Assembly: GCA_020846535.1 (NCBI GenBank)
Contig: JADLDR010000051.1
Span: 1 to 36,636 of the forward strand
DNA: 36,636 nt
Source: Armatimonadota bacterium
GTDB lineage: Bacteria; Armatimonadota; JADLDR01
Direction of reading: 5' to 3'
Shown: piece by piece, positions 1 to 7,510 of the stretch
Numbering within the stretch: the first letter of the stretch is position 1
Layout: each line of letters opens with the position of its first letter
Notes under the pieces: generated by a model
Told to the model about the DNA's origin: nothing
Databases searched by the model: none
The model's input: only the letters and a program-made list of their open reading frames with translations
Translations under genes and position numbers: made by a program

Positions 1-419
1 GCAGCGGCGGGTTGTTCGCGCACAATGTGGCGGTACGGAACCGGTATGGTCTCAAGCTCTTCCGGGACGGGTGTATCGGGAACACCTTCGTGAACAACAT
101 CTTCATCTACAACAAGGATGGCCAGGTCGGGCTGGACAACGCGGGCGGCAGGACGCCCTGGCCCTCGAACAATCTGGTCGATTACTCGGTCGCCTATCCG
201 AGCCGTCGGTGGGCCTTGCCGGTGGGGATCGCGTGGATGTTAGGCGACAATATACTCCTTCGAGATCCCAACGTGGTGGATTATAAGGGGAACGATCTGC
301 GCCTGATCGCTACCAGCCCTGTCCGTAAAAAAGCAGTTTCCCTCTATATGAATGGGGCCTACAGTTGGCCCGATCCCGGCCTTTTCCCGGCTACTAACTA
401 TACCGAACCAGCCTGGTAG
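1..419 (+). CDS. Right-handed parallel beta-helix protein, C-terminal part (5' truncated by window edge)
   Basis: The reading frame is already open at base 3 and ends at TAG 417-419, so only the last ~139 residues are present and the true start lies upstream. The visible stretch alternates short hydrophobic strands with Asn and Gly turns (HNVAVRNRYGLKLFRDG, then GNTFVNNIFIYNKDG). This is the coil pattern of pectate-lyase-like or NosD-like beta-helix repeats found in secreted polysaccharide-binding or -cleaving proteins. After about three coils the sequence leaves the repeat and ends in a Pro/Trp-rich tail (SWPDPGLFPATNYTEPAW). No catalytic residues can be assigned from this fragment, so lyase, epimerase and pure binding roles are all possible. 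It is followed by a strong bidirectional hairpin shared with the convergent gene downstream. Confidence 0.7.
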   Translation, partial: SGGLFAHNVAVRNRYGLKLFRDGCIGNTFVNNIFIYNKDGQVGLDNAGGRTPWPSNNLVDYSVAYPSRRWALPVGIAWMLGDNILLRDPNVVDYKGNDLRLIATSPVRKKAVSLYMNGAYSWPDPGLFPATNYTEPAW

Positions 420-425
420 CCCGGT

Positions 426-486
426 TTGAACGATAAAGAAAAAGGCGCTCCGTTTTTAGCGGAGCGCCTTTTTCTTTATCGTTCAA
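426..486. terminator. Perfect 27-bp bidirectional intrinsic terminator
   Basis: Arms 426-452 and 460-486 are exact reverse complements around a 7-nt loop (TTTTTAG). The GC-rich upper stem (GGCGCTCCG/CGGAGCGCC) is flanked by A-tracts on the left and T-tracts on the right, so it can terminate transcription in both directions. It lies exactly between the stop codons of two convergent genes (419 and 488). Confidence 0.93.
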
Positions 487-487
487 T

Positions 488-697
488 CTATCGCTTATAC
501 TGACGTCTCCGACGCAGTAAATAGCCTGCCATGCCTACGGATGTGCTACCGAGTATGATTAGAGAGGAAAGTTCCGGCACCGCTCTTGAGACACCGGCAG
601 TGTTTCCTCCATGAGAAGGCAGGGAATCGGTATAAGCGCCGTTCGACACCAAGAATATCGCTCCTAGAGCGGCCAGGGCAACCCACACTCTTTTCAT
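488..697 (-). CDS. Small exported PEP-CTERM protein (69 aa)
   Basis: The start is set at the ATG at 695-697 because GGAGGTGAGA sits directly upstream; an upstream in-frame ATG at 739 has no such site. Residues 1-22 are a signal peptide (MKRVWVALAALGAIFLVSNG). The C-terminus is a PEP-CTERM sorting signal: VPELSS, a ~16-residue hydrophobic helix (LIILGSTSVGMAGYLL), then RRRR. In this family the signal is cut by an exosortase (EpsH/XrtA type) and the mature protein goes to the envelope or to exopolysaccharide. Only about 20 residues (Ser, Gly and Asn rich) lie between the two signals, so the mature product would be a very short peptide. It has Leu rather than Pro after VPE. No exosortase gene is in the window. 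Confidence 0.75.
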   Translation of the reverse strand: MKRVWVALAALGAIFLVSNGAYTDSLPSHGGNTAGVSRAVPELSSLIILGSTSVGMAGYLLRRRRQYKR

Positions 698-772
698 TCT
701 CACCTCCATCATCTCTTGACGGGTGTTCCTATGGCGCACCTATCAAAGCCACCAACGCTGCCGCACCTGTAA

Positions 773-778
773 ATTATA
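773..778 (-). promoter_or_regulatory. Candidate -10 box for the PEP-CTERM gene
   Basis: On the minus strand this reads TATAAT exactly, 75 bases upstream of the ATG at 697. A -35 hexamer at 16-18 bp spacing is poor (about 3 of 6 matches), so the promoter is only tentative. The rest of 698-975 has no gene. It holds an AT-rich palindrome at 869-884 (CTAGTAA/TTACTAG) followed by six T on the plus strand. Confidence 0.3.
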
Positions 779-975
779 CGGATGGGTCTGTTTGTTGGAG
801 AGCATCTGCGGTGAGTCCCAACACTTAATATGATAGCAGCGACCTGAACCGATGTCAAGGGTATAACGCTAGTAAAATTACTAGTTTTTTAGGGCCGACA
901 GCTATATTTTTTGCTAATTAAAAGATTACTTGCTATGCAGAAGGGGTATAGGGGAAGTTTGAACGGCGAAAGCGG

Positions 976-1968
976 TCAGCGGTGCAGTTCCACAACATCG
1001 CCGTCCTGGAGGCGGTAATCTCTGTCGACATTTTGGCCGGGGAACCGGGCGGAACCCCAGATGCGGGCATAGGGATATTCGGCCAGCAGGCCCTTGTGGA
1101 TGCGGGTCGCCAGATCCAATACCGTGCTGCCCCGCTTGAGAACGAACGGTGAATTCATATCGGCAGGATGCCCCGGCTCTTTTCCGTAGACGCGGATCAT
1201 ATCCAGCATATTCCAGACGGCCTTCCGAAATTGGGAGAGCTGGTCGGGATCAACCGCCGATACCGGGACGACCGGGAAGCGGTCCCGGCAGAGTTCTTCG
1301 ACCAGAAGGAGCCGTTCGGAAGCTCCTTCCCGGTCTTCCTGATTGGCGATCACCAGGGCAGGCCGGTAGACGAAGAGCGCCTCCCGCTTTTCCATCTCAG
1401 GAGCGCGGTCGCAGAGGATGATTTTGATCCGGTGAAGCCGTTCGATGACGCCTTCGGCCTGCTCCAGGCAGTCATCGCTGCCCAGGCTGACGACCAGCAG
1501 GACGGCATCGGCCCGGCGGATGATATCGGGCATCCAGGATTCCATCAGATCGGCGGTCATGGGAGGGGCATCGATCAACTGAATCTGGACGTCTTCATAA
1601 TCCATCATGCCGGGGATGGGAATCTGGGTGGTGAAGGGATAGTCGGCGACAGTGGAATGGGCGTGGGTGGTGGCCGACAGGAGGGCGGATTTGCCGACAT
1701 TGGGATATCCGATCACCGCCACCTGTCCGGCCCCCTGGCGCTCGATCTGAGTGAAGGCGAAGCGGTCGCCGTGTGCCTTTTTCTCGCGGGCCTCCTGGCG
1801 CAGCTTCGCCAGCCGCCTCCGGATATCGGCCTGCATATGTTCCGTTCCCTTGTGCTTGGGGATGACGGCCATCATCTCCTCAAGGGCGACGATTTTTTCA
1901 GGGATCGATTCGGCTTGCCGGAATCGCTCTTCGGCGGCCCGGTAATCAGGGGTCAGATTGGCAGGCAT
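976..1968 (-). CDS. OBG/DRG-family GTPase with C-terminal TGS domain
   Basis: A 330-residue P-loop GTPase. Residues 1-80 are an Arg/Lys/Glu-rich helical region, probably coiled coil (IRRRLAKLRQEAREKK), as in the N-terminus of DRG proteins. G1 is GYPNVGKS (87-94). Switch I is around YPFTTQIP (110-117). G3 is DAPP (133-136) instead of DxPG. G4 is NQED (209-212) instead of NKxD. A TGS domain fills about 265-330 (VLDLATRIHKGLL... and a final LQDGDVVELHR). DRG/OBG proteins bind GTP and act around ribosomes or RNA; the exact target of this bacterial branch is not known to me. The unusual G3 and G4 probably reflect a divergent subfamily, not a broken gene, since the rest is intact. No clear ribosome-binding site is visible before the ATG. 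Confidence 0.85.
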   Translation of the reverse strand: MPANLTPDYRAAEERFRQAESIPEKIVALEEMMAVIPKHKGTEHMQADIRRRLAKLRQEAREKKAHGDRFAFTQIERQGAGQVAVIGYPNVGKSALLSATTHAHSTVADYPFTTQIPIPGMMDYEDVQIQLIDAPPMTADLMESWMPDIIRRADAVLLVVSLGSDDCLEQAEGVIERLHRIKIILCDRAPEMEKREALFVYRPALVIANQEDREGASERLLLVEELCRDRFPVVPVSAVDPDQLSQFRKAVWNMLDMIRVYGKEPGHPADMNSPFVLKRGSTVLDLATRIHKGLLAEYPYARIWGSARFPGQNVDRDYRLQDGDVVELHR

Positions 1969-2102
1969 GGCGTTTTCGAAAGGCCGGTGGTCTGGAGAAA
2001 TGCCGCTGAAGGGATAGCGGCAGGGAGAGGTCTGTCAGGCTATCGGGGCGCACAGCCGTGCGCTTCGATAGCCGTCTGCGTGTACAGGCAGTGCCCTGCG
2101 CG

Positions 2103-3698
2103 TTATCCTTTCGGGCCGTACTCGCGCACCGCGTCGGCAATCGGGCCGGCGAACTGCCGGAAGTTTTCCCGGAATTGAGCGGCCAGCTCGCGGGCTTTGA
2201 CATCGTATGCGGCAGGGTCTTTCCAGGTGTTCCTCGGATTGAGTACTTCCGAGGGGACGCCGGGGCAGGACTCAGGCACATCCAGCCCAAAGATAGGATC
2301 GGGCCGGTAGGTCAGGTCGTCGAGGTTGCCATCCAGGGCCGCGTTGATCATGGCGCGGGTGTAAGCGATCTCCATCCGCTCTCCGACTCCGTAAGGGCCG
2401 CCGCTCCAGCCGGTGTTGACCAGCCAGCAGTGGACCTTGTGGCGGGAGATTTTCTCGCGGAGGAGCTCGGCGTAGACGGTCGGATGCAGGGCCAGGAAGG
2501 GCGCTCCGAAGCAGGTGCTGAAGGTGGCCGTAGGCTCCTTGCTTATATCCTTCTCCGTGCCGGCGACCTTTGCGGTATAGCCGGAAAGGAAGTGATACAT
2601 CGCCTGGTCGGGGGAGAGCCGTGCTATCGGAGGCATGACCCCGAAGGCATCCGCGGTCAGCATGATGATATTCCTGGGATGGCCTCCCAGCCCGTCATGA
2701 ACGGCGTTGGCGATATAACCGAGCGGGTAGGCGGCGCGGGTGTTCTCGGTCAGGGATGCGTCGTTCAGGTCGAGGCGGCGGGCCAGGCTGTCGAAACCGA
2801 CGTTTTCGAGAACCGTTCCGAAGCGGCGAGTGCATTCGTAGATTTCAGGCTCGGATTCCCGGCTCAACCGGATGACCTTCGCATAGCAGCCGCCCTCGAA
2901 GTTGAAAATGCCCTTCTCGCTCCAGCCGTGTTCGTCGTCCCCGATGAGCTGCCTCTGGGGATCAGCGGAAAGGGTGGTTTTACCCGTTCCCGACAGGCCG
3001 AAAAAGAGGGCGACATCCCCTTTCTCCCCCATATTGGCCGAGCAGTGCATCGACAGGACGCGCTCCTGGGGCAGAAGGTAGTTCATGATCGTAAAGACCG
3101 ACTTCTTCATCTCCCCGGCATAGCTGGTCCCGCCGATCAGCACCAGTTTCTTCCCGAAGTGGACGAGAATGAAGATGCCGGTGCGCGTGCCGTCGATATC
3201 GGGGTCCGCGTGAAATTCGGGAACATCGATGACGACGAACTCCGGGATATGCTGTTCGAGCTCGGTGTGGGGAATGCGAATAAAGAGGTTCCGGGCGAAG
3301 AGGTTATGCCAGGCATATTGAGTGATGACCCGGACAGGAACCCGGTATTCAGGATCGGCCCCCACATAGCAGTCCTGGACGAACAGGTCTCTGCCTTGCA
3401 GGTAAGCCTGAAGGCGGTGATAGAGGCGGTCGAACCGGGTTTCGTCGAGGGGCTGGTTGACCTTGCCCCACCAGATTTTATCTTCGCTGGAAGGCTCCCG
3501 AACGACGAATTTATCGTTCGGGGACCGGCCCGTGTGGTGCCCGGTGCGTACGACCAACGGGCCGAGGTGGGCGATCACTCCTTCCCGGCGGCGCACCACT
3601 TCATCGTACAGGGCGGGTGTGACCAGATTCCAATAGACATTGCCCACGTTCGTGATGCCGTGGTGTTCGAGTCCGTAACTGCGCTTGATCTGATACAT
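2103..3698 (-). CDS. pckA: Phosphoenolpyruvate carboxykinase (ATP), EC 4.1.1.49
   Basis: This 531-residue protein has the normal length for the ATP-dependent enzyme, which converts oxaloacetate plus ATP to PEP, CO2 and ADP at the start of gluconeogenesis (cytosolic). Diagnostic motifs are all present: the substrate-binding RTGHHTGRSPNDKF near 51-64, the family motif GGTSYAGEMKKSVFT near 200, the P-loop GLSGTGKTT (234-242), the Mg/Mn-binding LIGDDEHGW near 255, and ENTRAAYPL near 320. The start gives the expected N-terminus, although the upstream sequence has only a weak purine stretch. It is transcribed alone, on the strand opposite the hyp cluster. Its neighbours say nothing more about its role than central carbon flow. 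Confidence 0.97.
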   Translation of the reverse strand: MYQIKRSYGLEHHGITNVGNVYWNLVTPALYDEVVRRREGVIAHLGPLVVRTGHHTGRSPNDKFVVREPSSEDKIWWGKVNQPLDETRFDRLYHRLQAYLQGRDLFVQDCYVGADPEYRVPVRVITQYAWHNLFARNLFIRIPHTELEQHIPEFVVIDVPEFHADPDIDGTRTGIFILVHFGKKLVLIGGTSYAGEMKKSVFTIMNYLLPQERVLSMHCSANMGEKGDVALFFGLSGTGKTTLSADPQRQLIGDDEHGWSEKGIFNFEGGCYAKVIRLSRESEPEIYECTRRFGTVLENVGFDSLARRLDLNDASLTENTRAAYPLGYIANAVHDGLGGHPRNIIMLTADAFGVMPPIARLSPDQAMYHFLSGYTAKVAGTEKDISKEPTATFSTCFGAPFLALHPTVYAELLREKISRHKVHCWLVNTGWSGGPYGVGERMEIAYTRAMINAALDGNLDDLTYRPDPIFGLDVPESCPGVPSEVLNPRNTWKDPAAYDVKARELAAQFRENFRQFAGPIADAVREYGPKG

Positions 3699-3863
3699 AG
3701 CTGTTTCTTTCTTCGGAATGACCGGGGTAGGATTCGGAGGAAGTCATCATTATCTTACCCCAAAAGGCCAGCATTTGTTCCTTGCCAACAAGGCTCCGCT
3801 CCTCCGGCCAGCAGACTATCCTTAACCCAAGTTGCTTCCTACCCGAATGGAGGCCGATGCGGG

Positions 3864-3889
3864 GTAGGGGCGCGATGAATCGCCCCTAC
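3864..3889. repeat. Dispersed palindrome, GTAGGGGCG family
   Basis: GTAGGGGCG (3864-3872) and CGCCCCTAC (3881-3889) form a perfect 9-bp inverted repeat with an 8-nt loop. Related palindromes with the same outer core occur at 19779-19847, 27722-27745 (right half) and 33629-33707, all outside intact genes. Confidence 0.75.
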
Positions 3890-3998
3890 AGCGGAAAACA
3901 GCCCCGGCTCCGGGCTAGGTGGCAACCTGAGCCATCCTTATTATAAGCCAGGCCCAGCGCTTCTGACAAGTGAGGGGAAGGTTTTCCGTCCGGAGGTA

Positions 3999-4027
3999 TA
4001 GACGAAAAGTGTGATTTATGTTACAAT
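3999..4027 (+). promoter_or_regulatory. Probable promoter of the hyp operon
   Basis: TAGACG (3999-4004) and TACAAT (4022-4027) are separated by exactly 17 bp. They match the sigma-70 hexamers at 4 of 6 and 5 of 6 positions. Transcription would begin near 4034, leaving only a few bases before the hypA ATG at 4043. Confidence 0.5.
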
Positions 4028-4042
4028 ATTTTGAGGTCGGAA

Positions 4043-4384
4043 ATGCATGAATTGTCCATTATACGTTCTATCATCGACATCGCCCTGCGCCACGCCGAAG
4101 GCCGGCGCGTCACAGCGGTGGAAGTGGGGGTGGGGCGATGGAGCAATATTGAGCCTTCCTGCCTGGATTTTTATTTTCAGGGGATGATCGCGGAAACAAG
4201 CCTGGAAGGGGCGAGTCTCCGCATTCTTGAAGTCCCTCTCAGGGCGGAGTGCGCCGAGTGCGAAACGCAGTTCGAGCCGGAGGATATGGTTTTCTACTGC
4301 CCGGCCTGCGGGAGCCGCCTTACTGAAGTGATTTCCGGGAAGGAACTTCGGGTGAAGGCTATCGAGGTGGCTTATGAAGATTGA
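4043..4384 (+). CDS. hypA: Hydrogenase nickel-incorporation protein HypA
   Basis: HypA delivers nickel to the large subunit of [NiFe] hydrogenases, working with HypB in the cytoplasm. The start at ATG 4043, not the upstream TTG at 4031, gives the conserved N-terminus Met-His-Glu; the amino group and His2 bind nickel in characterised HypA. The length (113 aa) is standard. The structural zinc site is two CxxC pairs, CAEC near residue 72 and CPAC near residue 91. A GAGGT ribosome-binding site lies just upstream. The gene overlaps hypB by 11 bases, so translation of the two is probably coupled. Confidence 0.95.
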   Translation: MHELSIIRSIIDIALRHAEGRRVTAVEVGVGRWSNIEPSCLDFYFQGMIAETSLEGASLRILEVPLRAECAECETQFEPEDMVFYCPACGSRLTEVISGKELRVKAIEVAYED

Positions 4385-5030
4385 AATCGAGGAAAACATC
4401 CTGGAAGCCAATGACACTCTGGCACGGCAGGTGCGATCCACCCTGGATGCCCGGCAGATACTGGGCGTCAACCTCCTGGGTTCCCCCGGGGCCGGAAAGA
4501 CGACCCTGATCGAATCTACCGCCGACGCGCTGCAAGACAGGTATGCCCTGGGAGTCATCGAAGGGGACATCGCTTCCTCTATCGATATGGAGCGGCTGCA
4601 AAAGCGCGGCCTGCCCGTTGTCCAGGTGAATACCGGCGGCCTCTGCCACCTGGACGCCAACATGATTCTACAGGCTCTCCGCCCCTTCGATCCGGATAGG
4701 CTCGATGCGCTGGTGATCGAAAATATCGGCAACCTGGTCTGCCCGGCGGATTTCGACATCGGACATCACGTGACAGTGCTGGTGTCCAGCGTCCCCGAAG
4801 GAGACGACAAGCCGCACAAATACCCGATCATCTTCCGGTCCGCCGATGCCGTTGTCCTGGCTAAAGGCGACCTTCTGCCCTATATCGATTTCGATCTTGC
4901 CCGCTATCGGGACGCGCTGGCAGCCCTCAACCCGGATGTCCCGCTCTTTCCGCTCTCCTGCCGCACTGGGGAGGGCATGAGCGAGTGGCTAGCCTGGTTC
5001 GAGGAGCAGATCGCTGCTGATCGAGGATAA
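4374..5030 (+). CDS. hypB: Hydrogenase nickel-incorporation GTPase HypB
   Basis: HypB is the GTPase that drives nickel transfer with HypA. The 218-residue protein has the P-loop GSPGAGKTT (36-44), the EGDIASSID switch region near 63-71, and the metal-site loop NTGGLCHLD near 85-93 with the conserved Cys-His pair. The more usual form of that loop is NTGKGCHLDA, so this one is slightly variant. The guanine-specificity motif is reduced to AKGDL where many members have NKxDL. There is no His-rich N-terminal nickel-storage tail. It overlaps hypA and is followed after 3 bases by hypF, so all belong to one operon. Confidence 0.94.
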   Translation: MKIEIEENILEANDTLARQVRSTLDARQILGVNLLGSPGAGKTTLIESTADALQDRYALGVIEGDIASSIDMERLQKRGLPVVQVNTGGLCHLDANMILQALRPFDPDRLDALVIENIGNLVCPADFDIGHHVTVLVSSVPEGDDKPHKYPIIFRSADAVVLAKGDLLPYIDFDLARYRDALAALNPDVPLFPLSCRTGEGMSEWLAWFEEQIAADRG

Positions 5031-5033
5031 ACG

Positions 5034-7310
5034 ATGCCTGTCCGACGCCGCCTTCATATCGAGGGCATCGTGCAGGGGGTGGGCTTCCGCCCCTTTGTCT
5101 ATCAGTTGGCGACTTCGCTCCAACTGGCGGGCTGGGTGCTGAACTCCTCCGAGGGCGTGAGCATCGAGGTGGAGGGCGCGGAAGCGCAGGTAGAGGATTT
5201 TACACGGCGGGTCGTCTCGGATGCGCCTCCTCTGGCCTCCATCAGCCGTATCGAGGCGGACGATATCCCGGTCTTGCAGGAAGAGGCTTTCGTTATCCGC
5301 AAGAGCCTGTCCACCGATACGGCCACGGCCCGCCTGCCCGCCGATGTGGCGGTCTGCGGCGACTGCGCCCGCGAAATGAAAGATCCCTCCGACCGGCGGT
5401 ACGGCTACCCCTTCATCAACTGCACCAACTGCGGCCCGCGCTTTACGATTATCGAAGGCATCCCCTATGACCGACCTTTCACCACGATGCGCCGTTTCCC
5501 TATGTGCCCCAAGTGCCTTGAAGAGTATGAAAACCCCTTGAACCGCCGCTTCCACGCCCAGCCCAACGCCTGCCCGGTCTGCGGCCCCTCGATTCGGCTT
5601 GAGGAAGAGCCGTCGCTGCCCCCCGAGGCAGCCCTTCGCAGGGTGGGGGATCTACTCCAGGCGGGCCGCATCGTGGCGATCAAGGGGCTGGGTGGATTTC
5701 ACCTGGCCTGCGACGCCCGGAATGCGGAAGCGGTTCGTTCCCTGCGTGACCGGAAAGGGCGCGGAGCCAAGCCGTTTGCCCTGATGTGCGCCGATACGGA
5801 GGAAATGCGTCGCATCTGTCTTCCTACCCCTGAAGAGGAGTCGGCGCTGCTTTCTCCGGAGCGTCCCATTGTCTTGCTCGAAGCGATTCCGGGAACCGAT
5901 ATCGCGCCCGAGGTCGCTCCCGGCCATCGCTATCTGGGGGTGATGCTTCCCTATACTCCCCTGCACCGGCTGCTGATGCGAACGGCACCGCAAACACTCG
6001 TCTTGACCAGCGGCAACCTGAGCGAAGAGCCGATCTGCCATAAAAACGAGGAGGCTCGATCCCGCCTCTCCGCGATTGCCGATGCCTTCCTGACGCATAA
6101 CCGGGACATCGCTGTTCCCTGTGACGATTCGGTGACACGCTTCGTGCAGGGAAAGCCTGCCGTGATCCGGCGAGCGAGAGGATTCGTCCCTCGCCCGATC
6201 CCGCTCGGATTCGAGGCCGTGCCGATCCTGGCCTGCGGAGGGCAGCAAAAGAACGCTTTCTGCGTCGCGCAGGGCGGAGACGCCATGCTGAGCCAGCATA
6301 TCGGCGACCTGGACAACCTCGAAACACTGGCCTACTTCGAGCGAGCGGTGGAGCATTTCAAGAGACTCTTCAGGGTAACGCCGGAAATCGCGGCCTGCGA
6401 TATGCACCCGGACTACCTCTCAAGCCGCTACGCCCGTTCCCTGGAAGGGGTCTCTCTGATCGAAGTTCAGCACCACCACGCCCATATCGCCGCCGCGATG
6501 GTCGAACACCGACTGGAAGGCGAGGTGATCGGCATCGCCTTTGATGGAGCCGGCTACGGCCCGGACGGCGCTTTGTGGGGGGGCGAAGTGCTGATATGCG
6601 ATTATCTGGATTACAGGCGGTTTGCCTGTCTGGAGCCGGTTCCTCTGCCCGGTGGAGAGGCGGCCATCCGCCGCCCGGCCCGTATGGCCCTCTCCTACCT
6701 GATCCATGCTTTCGGAGAGGAAGGCAAGGCAATCGCGAAGGATTCCCTGCCTGCGCTTTCGGATGAAGAAATCGCTGTGGTGGAGATGCAGATCGCCCGC
6801 TGTTTGAACTCCCCTGAGACCTCGGGGATGGGCCGCCTCTTCGATGGGGTCGCCGCTCTTGCCGGGCTGTGCCAGGTCGCCACTTATGAGGGACAGGGAG
6901 CCGTGGAACTGGAATCGTTGGCCGATGGGAATGCTGACGGCGCTTATCCCTATGAATTACTCGTCCGAAGTGGCCTTTGCCAGGTTCATGTCGTCCCGAT
7001 GATCCGGTCTGTCATTCGGGACAGGCGGCAGGGGAGGCCGACCGGCGAAATTGCCACACGATTTCACCAAACCGTCGAAGAGATCGTCGTCCACCTCTGC
7101 CGCTTGGCCCGCAAGGAATCCGGCTTGAACCGGGTTGCGCTCAGCGGCGGGGTCTTCCAGAATCGCTGGCTTTTGGATCGTTTGCTGGGCCGGCTGCCGG
7201 AAGAAGGTTTCGATGTCTTTTCTCCCCGGCAGGTTCCGGCCAATGACGGCGGGATCGCGCTGGGGCAGGCGGCCATCGCGGGCCGCAGGAGGAGCGCAGG
7301 ATGTGTCTAG
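5034..7310 (+). CDS. hypF: Carbamoyltransferase HypF
   Basis: HypF uses carbamoyl phosphate and ATP to make the carbamoyl group that HypE later turns into the CN ligands of the NiFe(CN)2CO centre. The 758 residues show the normal four-part order: an acylphosphatase domain (about 1-90, with GVGFRPFVYQ), two zinc fingers (about 105-190, from CGDC and CTNCG to CPKC and CPVCG), a YrdC-like domain (about 200-385, with KGLGGFHLACDA), and a Kae1/TobZ-like carbamoyltransferase domain (about 390-750, with the metal-binding HHHAHIAAAM and a later SGGVFQN). Nothing is truncated. The 3' end overlaps hypC by 10 bases. Full length argues the pathway is in use although hypE is not nearby. Confidence 0.96.
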   Translation: MPVRRRLHIEGIVQGVGFRPFVYQLATSLQLAGWVLNSSEGVSIEVEGAEAQVEDFTRRVVSDAPPLASISRIEADDIPVLQEEAFVIRKSLSTDTATARLPADVAVCGDCAREMKDPSDRRYGYPFINCTNCGPRFTIIEGIPYDRPFTTMRRFPMCPKCLEEYENPLNRRFHAQPNACPVCGPSIRLEEEPSLPPEAALRRVGDLLQAGRIVAIKGLGGFHLACDARNAEAVRSLRDRKGRGAKPFALMCADTEEMRRICLPTPEEESALLSPERPIVLLEAIPGTDIAPEVAPGHRYLGVMLPYTPLHRLLMRTAPQTLVLTSGNLSEEPICHKNEEARSRLSAIADAFLTHNRDIAVPCDDSVTRFVQGKPAVIRRARGFVPRPIPLGFEAVPILACGGQQKNAFCVAQGGDAMLSQHIGDLDNLETLAYFERAVEHFKRLFRVTPEIAACDMHPDYLSSRYARSLEGVSLIEVQHHHAHIAAAMVEHRLEGEVIGIAFDGAGYGPDGALWGGEVLICDYLDYRRFACLEPVPLPGGEAAIRRPARMALSYLIHAFGEEGKAIAKDSLPALSDEEIAVVEMQIARCLNSPETSGMGRLFDGVAALAGLCQVATYEGQGAVELESLADGNADGAYPYELLVRSGLCQVHVVPMIRSVIRDRRQGRPTGEIATRFHQTVEEIVVHLCRLARKESGLNRVALSGGVFQNRWLLDRLLGRLPEEGFDVFSPRQVPANDGGIALGQAAIAGRRRSAGCV

Positions 7311-7510
7311 CCGTACCGATGCGAATCGTTTCTGTGGAGGGAATGGATGCCCGCGCCGAGCAGGGGGGAACCGCCATCCAGGTTCGCCTCGATTTTCTGG
7401 AAGATATCCGGTCCGGCGACTACGTGCTGATCCACGCCGGTTTCGCCATCCAGCGTATTGACGAGGCTGAGGCCCGCGAAACTCTGGCGCTTCTGGAAGC
7501 ACTACGATGA
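7301..7510 (+). CDS. hypC: Hydrogenase maturation chaperone HypC
   Basis: HypC is the small chaperone that, bound to HypD, carries the Fe(CN)2CO moiety to the hydrogenase large subunit. The protein has 69 residues and begins Met-Cys-Leu-Ala-Val-Pro, keeping the essential Cys2 that becomes N-terminal after Met removal. The remainder has the beta-barrel pattern of the HypC/HupF family, including VRLDFLEDIRSGDYVLIHAG and a helical C-terminus. It overlaps hypF upstream and hypD downstream (4 bases, ATGA), as expected for a coupled operon. Confidence 0.95.
   Translation: MCLAVPMRIVSVEGMDARAEQGGTAIQVRLDFLEDIRSGDYVLIHAGFAIQRIDEAEARETLALLEALR

Larger units (their letters stand above)
3699..4042. other. 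Divergent intergenic region between pckA and hypA
   Basis: No open frame here looks like a gene. It carries one copy of the GTAGGGGCG palindrome (3864-3889) and the proposed hypA promoter (3999-4027). On the minus strand a TA-rich stretch near 3745-3757 (TAAGATAATGAT) could be part of the pckA promoter, but no convincing -35 accompanies it. Confidence 0.6.

Noticed and set aside
698..770. Riboswitch (cyclic-di-GMP-like) before the PEP-CTERM gene
   Set aside because: I looked for the conserved GEMM-type core and tetraloop pattern but could not place them; the leader is too short and unmatched.
2058..3878. 606-codon open frame on the plus strand
   Set aside because: It is antisense to the clear pckA gene, has a Gly/Val/Asp-rich shadow composition and no family motifs; GC-rich genes often open such frames.
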